DNA of 64,000 nucleotides from Blastococcus sp. HT6-30 (GTDB lineage: Bacteria; Actinomycetota; Actinomycetes; Mycobacteriales; Geodermatophilaceae): contig NZ_CP155792.1 in the NCBI RefSeq assembly GCF_039729015.1, positions 2,008,001 to 2,072,000 of the forward strand, written 5' to 3'. The position numbers and the translations under genes are program-made. Below the pieces are notes generated by a model. It was not told the DNA's origin, did no database searches, and was given only the letters and a program-made list of their open reading frames with translations. Of this stretch, positions 32,883 through 42,000 are shown in pieces (the stretch's first letter is position 1; each line of letters starts with the position of its first letter).

Positions 32883-33521
32883 TCAGTCGGCCGGGGTCTG
32901 CTCCGTCTCCTCGGTCGACTCGGTGCCGTCGGTCGAGTGCGTGCCGTCGGTCGAGCTGCCGGGGTCGGCGGCGTTCCCCCGGGGTACCTTGCCGCCACCG
33001 CGGCCGGGGAACGTGCGCTCGATCCGTTCGGCCATCCGCTCCTCGACGTCGGCCAGCCGCTCGTCGGCCTGCTCGTGGGTGATCCGGCCCTGCTCGACGG
33101 CCTCGGCGATCCGCTCCTCCTCCGCCTGCACCAGGGCGTCGAGGAGGGTGTCGGTGGCCACCCCCTGCGCCTCGGCGACGTCGGCGAGCGTGGTGCCCTC
33201 GGGCCGCAGCGCCGTGTGGGGCTGCTCCTCGCTCAGCCCCAGCGCCCCGGCTGCGGCCGACAGGTCCAGCCGGCCAGCTCCGTGGTGCCCACCGCGGCCG
33301 CCCGGCCCGCTCTCCGCCAGCGTGTCGGCGACCTCGTCGGCCTGTTCCTGGCTGATCGAGCCGTCGGAGACCAGGCCGGACAGGGCATCGCGGATGCGGT
33401 CGGCGGCGGTGGACGCCGCCTCGGCGGTCGTACCCGGCGCGGCGAGGGCCGGTACGGCCACGGCCATCCCGGTCAGGCTGAGCGCACCGGCGGTGGCGCC
33501 GATGATCATCTTCTTGCGCAT
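32883..33521 (-). CDS. Secreted acidic protein with two I-S/T-x-E-Q-A-D repeats
   Basis: 212 residues. There is a classical Sec signal peptide (M-R-K-K-M-I-I-G-A-T-A-G-A-L-S-L) with an A-L-A-A-type cleavage site near residue 28. Two related helical motifs follow, D-G-S-I-S-Q-E-Q-A-D-E-V near 52 and Q-G-R-I-T-H-E-Q-A-D-E-R near 147. A Gly/His segment lies between them and a Thr/Glu/Ser tail follows. Such repeats occur in exported actinobacterial proteins of unknown role. GGAGG lies 6 bases before ATG 33521. The 279-base region upstream to 33800 holds no feature I can support. Confidence 0.7.
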   Translation of the reverse strand: MRKKMIIGATAGALSLTGMAVAVPALAAPGTTAEAASTAADRIRDALSGLVSDGSISQEQADEVADTLAESGPGGRGGHHGAGRLDLSAAAGALGLSEEQPHTALRPEGTTLADVAEAQGVATDTLLDALVQAEEERIAEAVEQGRITHEQADERLADVEERMAERIERTFPGRGGGKVPRGNAADPGSSTDGTHSTDGTESTEETEQTPAD

Positions 33522-33800
33522 GGAACTCCTCCGCCTCGGCCGGCACCTCCGACCGCTGCCGCCACCCTCCGGGCCGCTGCTGTGGCGGACCTGTGATTCC
33601 GCCGCGAACCGGCCGTGGACCACCCACGGGCGCGGCGTCCTCCAGCTCCGGCTGGCCGCCGGCCTCGTCGCGGTGGCCGCCCAGCCGACCGCCTCGCCCG
33701 CTCCGGGGCGCCGCGGACGGCGCCGTCGGGGAGGATCGGCCGACGACGCGGCCGCGCCACCCGGGTGCCGGCGCGCACGATCTGACGGAGGGCCCGCGCC

Positions 33801-35321
33801 ATGCCCGGAGACGGCCGCATCCAGCATCCGGACCTGGCGCGCCGGGTCGTGCCCGCGGACGCCGCGGCCGCCCTCATCGGCCCCGGCGACACCGTGGGCA
33901 TGAGCGGGTTCACCGGCGCCGGCTACCCCAAGGCGGTCCCCGAGGCGCTCGCCCGCCGGATCAGCTCCGCACACGCGGCCGGGGAGGCCTTCCGCGTCAA
34001 CGTCTGGACCGGCGCCTCGACGGCCCCGGAGCTCGACGGCGTCCTCGCCGCGGCCGACGGCGTCGACCTGCGGCTGCCCTACCAGTCCGACCCGGTCACC
34101 CGCGCCAAGATCAACGCCGGGGAGATGGACTACCTCGACGTCCACCTGTCGCACGTCGCCCAGCTGGCCTGGGAAGGGTTCCTCGGGCCGCTGGACGTCG
34201 CCGTCGTCGAGGTCAGCGGCATCACCGCCGACGGCGACCTCGTGCCGTCGTCCTCGATCGGCAACAACAAGACCTGGCTCGACCGCGCCGAGCGGGTCGT
34301 CCTCGAGGTGAACTCCTGGCAGAGCGCCGACCTCGAGGGCATGCACGACATCTACTACGGCACCGCCCTCCCCCCGAACCGGCTGCCGATCCCGCTCACC
34401 GGGCCGGCCGACCGGATCGGCGTGCCCTATCTGCGGTGCGCGCCGGAGAAGATCGTCGCGATCGTCGAGACGCACGCACCGGACCGGAACAGCCCGCTGG
34501 CCACCCCCGACCAGACGTCGCGGCGGATCGCCGGGCACCTGGTGGAGTTCCTCGAGCACGAGGTGGCCGTGGGGCGCCTGCCCGACGGACTGCTTCCCCT
34601 TCAGTCCGGGGTCGGCAACGTGGCCAACGCCGTACTGGCCGGCCTGGAGTCCTCCCGCTTCCAGGGGCTGTCGGCCTACACCGAGGTGATCCAGGACGGG
34701 ATGCTCGAGCTGCTGGACTCGGGCACGCTCTCATCGGTCTCCGCGACCGCCTTCTCCCTGGGGCCGGAGGTCGCGGCCGCGTTCAACGACTCGGCCTCCG
34801 CCTACCGTGACCGGATCGTGCTGCGGCCGCAGGAGATGAGCAACCACCCGGAGATCGTCCGGCGCCTCGGGGTGCTGGCGATGAACGGGATGATCGAGGC
34901 CGACATCTACGGCAACGTCAACTCCACGCACCTCATGGGCAGCCGGATCCAGAACGGCATCGGAGGCTCCGGCGACTTCGCGCGCAACGCCTACCTGTCG
35001 TTCTTCCTGAGCCCGTCGACCGCCAAGGGCGGCGCGATCTCGAGCATCCTCCCGATGGTCTCCCACGTCGACCACACCGAGCACGACGTGCAGGTGCTCG
35101 TCACCGAGCAGGGGCTGGCCGACCTCCGGGGGCTCTCGCCCCGGCGGCGGGCACACGCGGTCATCGCGCACTGCGCGCACCCCGACTACCGCCCGCTGCT
35201 GGAGGACTACCTCGAGCGGGCCGAGCGCGGGGCGTACGGCCGGCACACCCCGCACCTGCTTCCCGAGGCGCTGTCCTGGCACACGCGGTACCTGGAGACG
35301 GGTTCGATGCTGCCCCGCTGA
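33801..35321 (+). CDS. Acetyl-CoA hydrolase/transferase (class I CoA transferase, AarC/Cat1-like)
   Basis: 506 residues, the normal length for succinyl/acetyl/propionyl-CoA:carboxylate CoA-transferases. Seen are V-G-M-S-G-F-T-G-A-G-Y-P-K, V-W-T-G-A-S-T, V-V-E-V-S-G-I-T-A-D-G with a conserved acidic residue, S-S-S-I-G-N-N-K-T-W-L-D, L-Q-S-G-V-G-N-V-A-N-A-V and the C-terminal V-T-E-Q-G-L-A-D-L-R-G. It moves CoA between acetate and succinate or related acids via a glutamyl-CoA intermediate. ATG 33801. Confidence 0.9.
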   Translation: MPGDGRIQHPDLARRVVPADAAAALIGPGDTVGMSGFTGAGYPKAVPEALARRISSAHAAGEAFRVNVWTGASTAPELDGVLAAADGVDLRLPYQSDPVTRAKINAGEMDYLDVHLSHVAQLAWEGFLGPLDVAVVEVSGITADGDLVPSSSIGNNKTWLDRAERVVLEVNSWQSADLEGMHDIYYGTALPPNRLPIPLTGPADRIGVPYLRCAPEKIVAIVETHAPDRNSPLATPDQTSRRIAGHLVEFLEHEVAVGRLPDGLLPLQSGVGNVANAVLAGLESSRFQGLSAYTEVIQDGMLELLDSGTLSSVSATAFSLGPEVAAAFNDSASAYRDRIVLRPQEMSNHPEIVRRLGVLAMNGMIEADIYGNVNSTHLMGSRIQNGIGGSGDFARNAYLSFFLSPSTAKGGAISSILPMVSHVDHTEHDVQVLVTEQGLADLRGLSPRRRAHAVIAHCAHPDYRPLLEDYLERAERGAYGRHTPHLLPEALSWHTRYLETGSMLPR

Positions 35322-35452
35322 ACGCCGCCGGCAGGCTCAGGTGTCCACCGCCTCGTGGGTGTTCACCCCGGGGACCCGGCGCACCGACCCCAGCCGAACC
35401 GGCATCCCCGACGGCCGCCTACCCCTCGGCCCGGGAGCTCATCCCGCACCGG

Positions 35453-36529
35453 TCAGAGCTGCGGATGCGGATCGGCACCGCGTTCCCGGGCCCGGGTGGC
35501 GCCGGGCATCCCGGAGAGCACCTGGTGGAGGTCGTCGAGGATCTCCAGCATCGCGTGCAGGTCGGCCGGCACCCGGCCCAGCTCCCGGCTGCTGGGCAGC
35601 TCGTCCCCCTCCAGCGCTCCGGTCAGCCACGGCGCCCGGTCGACGAGCGCCGCCAGGTGCTGGGTGCGTTCCCCCGTGAGCACCGCCGCGCCGCGCTGCA
35701 GCAGGTCGGCGAGCTCCTCGGCGCGGGGCTCCGGGAGGGCCTGCTCGAACCGGGCGAACAACCGCAGCGCCGCCGCCAGGCCGCCCTCGGGGATCAGTCG
35801 CTCCAGCCGCTCCACGTGCTCCTCGGCGAGCACCCGGTCCAGCCGGTCGCCGACCCCGCGCAGCCGGTCGTCGTGCAGCAGCTCGTCGGCGCGGTGCAGG
35901 ACCCGGTCGGCGCGGTCGTCGGCGAGGAGGGCGTCGAGGCGGGCGAGCACCCGGTCGGCCCGGCCGTCGGCGGCGAGGTCCAGCACCCGGTCGGCCCGGC
36001 CGTCGGCGGCGAGGTCCAGCACCCGGTCGGCCCGGCCGTCGGCGGCGAGGTCCAGCACCCGGTCGGCCCGCCCGTCGGCGGCGAGGTCCAGCACCCGGTC
36101 GATCCGCCCGTCGGCGGCGAGGTCCAGCACCCGGTCGATCCGCCCGTCGGCGGCGAGGTCCAGCACCCGGTCGAGGAGCCGGTCGGCGCGGCCGTCGGTG
36201 GCCAGGTCCAGCAGCCGGTCGAGCCGCCGGTCGGCCAGCACCCGGTCCAGCAGCTCCCCGACGGCGGCGGTCCGCTCCGGCGTGAGCACCCCGGCCACCC
36301 GTTCCAGCACTGCCGCCGCCGTCCCGACCACCCGGGGCAGCGCCGGCAGGGCTTGGCCGATCGCGGGCGCGGCGCGGTCGAGCAGGACCCCGGCGCGCGC
36401 GAGGACGTCCTCCGCCCGCGGCACCAGGGCCTCGGCCCGGGGCAGGACCGCGCCCAGGGCGCGGACGGCGTCGGTCACGGCGCCCGGGAGCCGGAGGAGG
36501 TCGGCGGGCGGTGGCAGTCCCAGCGGCAT
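35453..36529 (-). CDS. Leu/Asp/Arg-rich protein with six tandem 12-residue repeats
   Basis: 358 residues, no recognised family. The central third consists of D-R-V-L-D-L-A-A-D-G-R-(A/I) repeated six times in perfect phase, flanked by degenerate versions (L-D-R-L-L-D-L-A-T-D-G-R, A-R-L-D-A-L-L-A-D-D-R). It thus looks like a long alpha-helical or short helix-turn solenoid growing by duplication. The N terminus has P-L-G-L-P-P-P-A-D-L-L-R-L-P and no signal peptide. The C-terminal A-M-L-E-I-L-D-D-L-H-Q-V helix is a likely interaction element. It sits alone between a CoA transferase and an SRPBCC gene. Confidence 0.7.
   Translation of the reverse strand: MPLGLPPPADLLRLPGAVTDAVRALGAVLPRAEALVPRAEDVLARAGVLLDRAAPAIGQALPALPRVVGTAAAVLERVAGVLTPERTAAVGELLDRVLADRRLDRLLDLATDGRADRLLDRVLDLAADGRIDRVLDLAADGRIDRVLDLAADGRADRVLDLAADGRADRVLDLAADGRADRVLDLAADGRADRVLARLDALLADDRADRVLHRADELLHDDRLRGVGDRLDRVLAEEHVERLERLIPEGGLAAALRLFARFEQALPEPRAEELADLLQRGAAVLTGERTQHLAALVDRAPWLTGALEGDELPSSRELGRVPADLHAMLEILDDLHQVLSGMPGATRARERGADPHPQL
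35950..36165. repeat. Six tandem 36-bp units inside the repeat-protein gene
   Basis: Six consecutive 36-bp units start at 35950, 35986, 36022, 36058, 36094 and 36130. Units 1-3 are identical, unit 4 differs by one base, and units 5-6 carry GAT for GCC at one codon (Ile for Ala). There is no spacer, so this is not a CRISPR array. Near-identity at synonymous sites implies recent expansion or homogenisation. Confidence 0.92.
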
Positions 36530-36585
36530 GGACGCCCGTTACCCCGCCGCGCCGGATCCAGGCGCGGCGGTCGGTGCCGGACCGC

Positions 36586-37050
36586 TCAGCCTGCCTCGGC
36601 GATCCGCTTGATTGCCGCGAGCGTCGCGGGGATGCCCTCGCGCGCCTGGCGGGTGCGCAGGTCGATCTGCTCCTGCGCCTCGTCGCCGAAGCGCTGGGCG
36701 AAGTAGGCCAGCCCGGCGGGGAGGAACTCCCAGGACTCGGTGAGCCGCGTGCCGCCGTCGGCCGGCCCGAGGGTGAAGCCCCAGCGGACGTAGCCCTTTC
36801 CGACGAGCCAGGCGAACTCCCGGCCGCGGTCGGCCGCCACGACCTGCGAGCGCGTCTCCCAGGTCCGGTCGGGGGTGACGTTGCGGCCGGTGAACCAGTC
36901 CCCGACCGTGCCCGAGGCGCCCTCGTCCCACCAGCAGGCCGCACAGACCGGGCTCCACTCGCCGGTGCGGGTCACGTCGGAGACCAGGTCGTAGACGTCC
37001 TCCGGGGACGCGGCCACGGTGATGGACTCGGAGTGACGTAGCTGGCGCAC
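36586..37050 (-). CDS. SRPBCC family protein
   Basis: 154 residues with the START/Bet v1-like pattern: S-I-T-V-A-A-S-P-E-D-V-Y-D-L-V-S-D near the N terminus, W-E-T-R-S-Q-V-V, R-W-G-F-T-L, G-G-T-R-L-T-E-S-W and a C-terminal long helix. It is a cytosolic ligand-binding or cyclase-like protein, ligand unknown. GTG 37050. It is divergent from the DUF1622 gene with a 59-bp spacer. Confidence 0.85.
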   Translation of the reverse strand: MRQLRHSESITVAASPEDVYDLVSDVTRTGEWSPVCAACWWDEGASGTVGDWFTGRNVTPDRTWETRSQVVAADRGREFAWLVGKGYVRWGFTLGPADGGTRLTESWEFLPAGLAYFAQRFGDEAQEQIDLRTRQAREGIPATLAAIKRIAEAG

Positions 37051-37109
37051 GCCAGAAGTCTCGCAGCCGTGATGCGTGGTCGGGTGGAAGGCCCGGGTAT
37101 GCGCGCCGC

Positions 37110-37535
37110 GTGGAAGAGCTGCTGCAGGAAGTCGTCGACGTCCTGGTCGTCATCGTGGAGGCCTGCGGCGCCGCGGTCATCATCGTCGGGGCGGTCTGGG
37201 CCTTCGTCCGGTTCCTGTGGGTCGGGTTGCGGCACCGCGCGGCCGACGGCTTCCTCCCGGTCCGCCTGACGCTGGGTCGGTTCCTCGCCCTGGGGCTGGA
37301 GTTCCAGCTGGCCGGCGACGTCCTGCGCACGGCCGTGGCCCCCAGCTGGGAGGAGATCGGCCAGCTCGCCGCCATCGCCGCTATCCGGACGGCGCTGAAC
37401 TACTTCCTGGGCAAGGAGATCGCCGAGGAGCGCCGGCAGATGGAGGAGGACGAGAACCGGTCCACCGACGGTCCGGACGACGCCTCGTCGTCGGGGACGG
37501 ACCGGTCGACGTCGCGGGCCGGACGCACCAGGTGA
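37110..37535 (+). CDS. DUF1622 small membrane protein
   Basis: 141 residues. Two or three hydrophobic helices occur, the first V-V-I-V-E-A-C-G-A-A-V-I-I-V-G-A-V. Then come the family-typical R-L-T-L-G-R-F-L-A-L-G-L-E-F-Q-L-A-G-D and I-A-A-I-R-T-A-L-N-Y-F-L. The tail is charged. Function unknown. Its TGA overlaps the GTG of the next gene (GTGA), so the two are translationally coupled. Confidence 0.85.
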   Translation: MEELLQEVVDVLVVIVEACGAAVIIVGAVWAFVRFLWVGLRHRAADGFLPVRLTLGRFLALGLEFQLAGDVLRTAVAPSWEEIGQLAAIAAIRTALNYFLGKEIAEERRQMEEDENRSTDGPDDASSSGTDRSTSRAGRTR

Positions 37536-37879
37536 TCTCCACGCTGGCGGCCGTTTCCGGTGCCGCCGCGCAGCTCGTCGCCGGCGCGGCGCTCGTCAGC
37601 GGCCTGGTCACCCTCGCCGCCACCCGCCGGCCCGCGCTGGCCCTGGGCGTCCTGCTCGACATGCTGGTCGCCGCAGGGCTGCTCCGGCTGGTCGGTGCCC
37701 CCAGCTGGCAGGCGCTGGCCACCGCGGCCGTCGTCATCGGGCTGCGCCACCTGGTGGGCTACGGTCTGCGGCTCGGGGCCCGCTCGTGGGCGGAGACCCG
37801 GCTCCGCCGCCCGGGCCGGCCGCCCCGGCGGTACGACGACGCGGCGGGCCGCCTGCTCCGGCCGGCCTGGCGGGCGTGA
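37532..37879 (+). CDS. Small membrane protein coupled to DUF1622
   Basis: 115 residues from GTG 37532. Three hydrophobic helices are followed by an Arg-rich cytosolic tail (R-L-R-R-P-G-R-P-P-R-R). I do not recognise a family. The 4-base overlap with the DUF1622 gene and similar size and topology suggest a paired membrane complex. The 97 bases to the convergent cobN stop hold nothing clear. Confidence 0.6.
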   Translation: MISTLAAVSGAAAQLVAGAALVSGLVTLAATRRPALALGVLLDMLVAAGLLRLVGAPSWQALATAAVVIGLRHLVGYGLRLGARSWAETRLRRPGRPPRRYDDAAGRLLRPAWRA

Positions 37880-37976
37880 CGACCGGCCGGGCCGGCTGCG
37901 ATCCGCGGGCCACCCCCTCCCCCGTCGTCGGGCCATCCCCGGTCGACAGCCCCGAGACGGTCGGCAGCCCGCCGGA

Positions 37977-40900
37977 TCAGGCCCGGCCGGCGTCGACGGC
38001 CGCCGGCGTCTCCCCGCCCTCGAGGTCGCCCTCCGTGTCGAGGTAGGCCTGCTGCAGTTCGGCGAGCAGCGCCGGGTCGGGCTCGGCCCACATCTTCCGA
38101 TCGACGGCCTCGAGCAGCCGCTCGGCGATGCCGTGGAGCGCCCACGGGTTCGACGTCTCCATGAACTCGCGGTTCTCCGGGTCGAGCACGTAGGTCTGGG
38201 CCAGCTTCTCGTACATCCAGTCGGCTACCACGCCGGTCGTGGCGTCGTAGCCGAACAGGTAGTCCACGGTCGCGGCCAGCTCGAAGGCGCCCTTGTAGCC
38301 GTGCCGGCGCATGGCGGCCAGCCACTTCGGATTGACCACCCGCGCGCGGAACACCCGGGCGGTCTCCTCGGTCAGCGATCGGGTGCGCACCTGCTCCGGG
38401 CGGGTGGAGTCACCGATGTAGGCCTTCGGTGCCGCACCGGTGAGCGCCCGCACCGTGGCCACCATGCCGCCGTGGTACTGGAAGTAGTCGTCGGAGTCGG
38501 CGATGTCGTGCTCGCGGGTGTCGACGTTCTTGGCCGCGACGGCGATCCGCTTGTACGCGGCCTCCATGTCCGGCCTCGCCTGCACGCCGTCGAGGTCGCG
38601 GCCGTAGGCGTAGCCGCCCCAGACCGCGTACACCTCCGCGAGGTCGGCGTCCCCGCGCCAGTCGCGGCTGTCGATCAGCGACAGCAGCCCCGCGCCGTAG
38701 GCACCCGGCTTGGACCCGAACACCCGGGTGGTGGCCCGCCGCCGGTCGCCGTGGGTGGCGACGTCGGCCTCCACGTGCGCCTTGACGAAGTTCTGGTCGT
38801 CGGGCTCGTCCAGGGAGGCCGCCAGGGTGACGGCGTCGTCGAGCATGGTCACCACGTGCGGGAAGGCGTCCCGGAAGAAGCCGCTGATCCGCACGGTGAC
38901 GTCGATCCGCGGCCGGCCCAGCTCCTCGGGCGGGATCGGTTCGAGGCCGGTCACCCGTCGGGAGGCGTCGTCCCACACCGGGCGGACGCCGAGCAGCGCG
39001 AGCACCTCGGCGACGTCGTCGCCGGAGGTGCGCATCGCCGAGGTGCCCCACACCGACAGTCCGACCGAGCGGGGGTGGTCGCCGGTGTCGGCGACGTAGC
39101 GGGCGACCAGCGACTCGGCCATGGCCTGCCCGGTCTCCCAGGCCAGCCGGGAGGGCACCGCTCGCGGGTCGACCGAGTAGAAGTTGCGCCCGGTCGGCAG
39201 CACGTTGACCAGCCCGCGCAGCGGCGAGCCCGACGGCCCGGCCGGCACGTAGCCGCCCTCGAGCGCGTGGAGGGTGGCGTCGAGCTCGTCGGTGGTGCGC
39301 GCCAGCCGCGGCACCACCTCGTCGACGGCGAAGCGGAGGATCGCGGCCACCCCGTCGTCCGTCCTGCCGAGCACGTCTCCGACGACGTCGGCGACCGCGG
39401 CCGGCGACCAGCCGCGCGCCTCCATGCCGGCCACGAGCGCCTCCGCCCGGGCCTCGACCTCGTCGGTCGCCTTGAGCCCGGCGGTGCCGTCCTCGCGCAG
39501 GCCGAGCGCTTCGCGCAGCCCCGGCAGCGCCACCGACCCGCCCCAGATCTGCCGCGCGCGCAGCATGGCCAGCACGAGGTCGACCCGGTCCTGGCCGGCC
39601 GGCGGGGTGCCGAGGACGTGCAGCCCGTCGCGGATCTGGGAGTCCTTGATCTCGCAGAGCCACCCGTCGACGTGCAGGATCATCTCGTCGAAGTGGTCGT
39701 CCGCGGGCCGCTCGTTCAGGCCGAGGTCGGCGTCGAGCTTGGCGGCCTGCAGCAGGGTCCAGATCTGGGCGCGGACGGCCGGCAGCTTGGCCGGGTCCAT
39801 GGCCGCGACGTTTGCGTGCTCGTCGAGCAGCTGCTCCAGCCGGGCGATGTCGCCGTAGGAGTCCGCGCGGGCCATCGGCGGAACCATGTGGTCGATCAGC
39901 GTGGCGTGGGCGCGGCGCTTGGCCTGGCTGCCCTCGCCGGGGTCGTTGACCAGGAACGGGTAGATCAGCGGCAGGTCGCCGATGGCGGCGTCGGGGCCGC
40001 ACGAGGCCGACAGCCCCACCGTCTTGCCCGGCAGCCACTCCATGTTGCCGTGCTTGCCGACGTGCACCAGCGCGTGCGCACCGAAGGACTCCCGCAGCCA
40101 CCGGTAGGCGGCCAGGTAGTGGTGCGAGGGCGGTAGGTCGGGGTCGTGGTAGATCGCGATCGGGTTCTCGCCGAAGCCGCGCGGCGGCTGCACCATCACC
40201 ACGACGTTGCCCGCGCGCAGGGCGGCGAAGACGATCGCCTGGTCGTCGCCGTCGCCGTCCACGAACAGCGAGCCGGGCGCCTGGCCCCAGTGCTCCTCCA
40301 TCGCGACCCGCAGGTCCGCGGGGAGTGTGTCGAAGAACGCGCGGTACTCGGCGGCGGGGATGCGGACCGGGTTGCCGCTGAGCTGCTCCTGCGTCAGCCA
40401 GTCGGCGTCCTGGCCACCGGCGGCGATGAGCGCGTGCACGAGCGCGTCGCCGTCGAGGTCGGCGACGCCGGGCAGCGCGCCCGGCCCGTCGAAGGGGCCG
40501 ATGTCGTAGCCCTGGCCGGCCATCGCGGCGAGCAGCCGGACGACCGAGGCGGGGGTGTCGAGGCCGACGGCGTTGCCGATGCGGGCGTGCTTCGTCGGGT
40601 AGGCGGACAGCATGACCACGATCCGGCGCTCGGCGGGCGGAGTGTGCCGCAGCCGGGCGTGCGCGACGGCGGTGCCGGCCACGCGGGCGGCCCGCTCGGG
40701 GTCGGCCACGTAGTGCGTCAGCCCGTCGGCGTCGGTCTCCTTGAACGAGAACGGCACGCTGATCAGCCGGCCGTCGAACTCCGGGATCGCGACCTGGTTG
40801 CCGACGTCGAGCGGCGAGAGGCCGTCGTCATCGGCGAGCCACTCCGCGCGGGAGCGGGTGAGGCAGAGCCCTTGGATCACCGGGACGTCGAGCTCGGCCA

Positions 40901-41606
40901 GGGCCCCGATGTCCCAGGCGCCGTCGTCCCCGCCGGCGGAGGCGGTCGCCGGCCGGGAGCCGCCGGCGGCGAGCACCGTGACGACGAGGGCGTCGGCCCC
41001 GCGCAGCGTGTCGAGGAGGTCGGGCTCGACGGTGCGCAGGCTGGCGGTGAACACCGGCAGCGCCTGGCCGCCGGCGTCCTCGATCGCGGTGCAGAGCTCC
41101 TCGACGAACGCGGTGTTCCCGGCCAGGTGGTGCGCCCGGTAGTACAGGACGGCGATCCGCGGGCCGGTCGTCGCCCGGGCGGTGCGCTCCAGCAGCCCCC
41201 AGTCGGGGGCGACCGACGGCGGGTCGAAGCCTTCGCCGGTGAGCAGCACCGTGTCCGAGAGGAAGCGGTGCAGCTGGACGAGATTGTCCGGCCCGCCCTG
41301 GGCGAGGTAGCCGTGCGCCTCGGTGGCCACGCCCATCGGAACGGTGGAGAGCTCCATCAGCTCGGCGTCGGGCACCTGCTCGCCGCCGAGGACGACGACC
41401 GGCGCGGGCCCGGCCAGCAGCGGCGCGAGCATCTCCTCGTACTGCCGCCGGACGCCGAGGATGCGGACCACCACCACGTCGCTGCCCTCGACCAGCGCGG
41501 CGACACCGTCGGTGCCGAGGCGGACCGGGTTGCCCAGGCGCCAGTCGGCGGCGCTGGCACGGGCGGACAGCAGGTCGGTGTCGCTGGTGGAGAGCAGGGT
41601 GAACAC
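37977..41606 (-). CDS. cobN: Cobaltochelatase subunit CobN
   Basis: 1209 residues, the usual CobN length. It has the CobN/magnesium-chelatase H pattern including H-V-G-K-H-G-N-M-E-W-L-P-G-K, P-P-R-G-F-G-E-N-P-I-A-I-Y-H, G-L-S-V-W-G-T-S-A-M-R-T and a C-terminal W-A-L-H-G-I-A-E-R-L-L-E-A. CobN binds hydrogenobyrinic acid a,c-diamide and cobalt. Its AAA+ partners are supplied by the fused chelatase at 53619. GTG 41606 follows GAGGGAGG. A cobalamin riboswitch lies in its leader (41648-41736), so it is repressed by B12. Confidence 0.95.
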   Translation of the reverse strand: MFTLLSTSDTDLLSARASAADWRLGNPVRLGTDGVAALVEGSDVVVVRILGVRRQYEEMLAPLLAGPAPVVVLGGEQVPDAELMELSTVPMGVATEAHGYLAQGGPDNLVQLHRFLSDTVLLTGEGFDPPSVAPDWGLLERTARATTGPRIAVLYYRAHHLAGNTAFVEELCTAIEDAGGQALPVFTASLRTVEPDLLDTLRGADALVVTVLAAGGSRPATASAGGDDGAWDIGALAELDVPVIQGLCLTRSRAEWLADDDGLSPLDVGNQVAIPEFDGRLISVPFSFKETDADGLTHYVADPERAARVAGTAVAHARLRHTPPAERRIVVMLSAYPTKHARIGNAVGLDTPASVVRLLAAMAGQGYDIGPFDGPGALPGVADLDGDALVHALIAAGGQDADWLTQEQLSGNPVRIPAAEYRAFFDTLPADLRVAMEEHWGQAPGSLFVDGDGDDQAIVFAALRAGNVVVMVQPPRGFGENPIAIYHDPDLPPSHHYLAAYRWLRESFGAHALVHVGKHGNMEWLPGKTVGLSASCGPDAAIGDLPLIYPFLVNDPGEGSQAKRRAHATLIDHMVPPMARADSYGDIARLEQLLDEHANVAAMDPAKLPAVRAQIWTLLQAAKLDADLGLNERPADDHFDEMILHVDGWLCEIKDSQIRDGLHVLGTPPAGQDRVDLVLAMLRARQIWGGSVALPGLREALGLREDGTAGLKATDEVEARAEALVAGMEARGWSPAAVADVVGDVLGRTDDGVAAILRFAVDEVVPRLARTTDELDATLHALEGGYVPAGPSGSPLRGLVNVLPTGRNFYSVDPRAVPSRLAWETGQAMAESLVARYVADTGDHPRSVGLSVWGTSAMRTSGDDVAEVLALLGVRPVWDDASRRVTGLEPIPPEELGRPRIDVTVRISGFFRDAFPHVVTMLDDAVTLAASLDEPDDQNFVKAHVEADVATHGDRRRATTRVFGSKPGAYGAGLLSLIDSRDWRGDADLAEVYAVWGGYAYGRDLDGVQARPDMEAAYKRIAVAAKNVDTREHDIADSDDYFQYHGGMVATVRALTGAAPKAYIGDSTRPEQVRTRSLTEETARVFRARVVNPKWLAAMRRHGYKGAFELAATVDYLFGYDATTGVVADWMYEKLAQTYVLDPENREFMETSNPWALHGIAERLLEAVDRKMWAEPDPALLAELQQAYLDTEGDLEGGETPAAVDAGRA

Positions 41607-41647
41607 GCGTTCGGCCTCCCTCGGGGTCCGCGCCCCGGTCCGCTCGG

Positions 41648-41736
41648 CACGGCAGCCGGAGTGTCTGGCTCACCCGAGGGCTCACAGTGGCGGGACCGCA
41701 CCGGGATCGCACCGGTTTCCTCGCTGCACTGCCGTG
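41648..41736 (-). promoter_or_regulatory. Cobalamin riboswitch upstream of cobN
   Basis: Minus strand: CACGGCAG (41736-41729) opens, then GGAAACCGGTGCGATCCCGG, GCGGTCCCGCCACTGTGA, and the GTGAGCCAGACACTC box, with CTGCCGTG (41655-41648) closing P1. These are the conserved cobalamin aptamer segments. It ends 42 bases before the cobN GTG, fitting a translational switch. The rest of the divergent region to cobG (41737-42000) shows no gene; it should hold promoters for both directions. Confidence 0.92.
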
Positions 41737-42000
41737 ATGTGGCCCGGACGCTACCGGGGTGCCTGCGCGGCGCGGGGCAGCACCCACCGTCCGCATCCGG
41801 GGGGAAGGAGGGCTATCGACCGGTTCCTCGGCGAAGGGCGATGCGGAACGCGGAGGTCGCCGTCGTGCAGCACACCGCGACCCCCGACCAGCACCGCCGC
41901 GCGGCCGCCATGGCCGGGGCCCGGAGCCGGGCGGACCGCCGCGGGTGTGGATGTCCTTCGACGCCGGCGGGCCGGGCGCCGGGACGTAGCCTTCTCCGCC

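Noticed and set aside
35950-36165. CRISPR array
   Set aside because: Units are contiguous without spacers and encode a peptide repeat in one frame.
41759-41989. Small gene between cobN riboswitch and cobG
   Set aside because: 76-codon Arg/Gly-rich frame without family or ribosome site; the region is promoter and leader.
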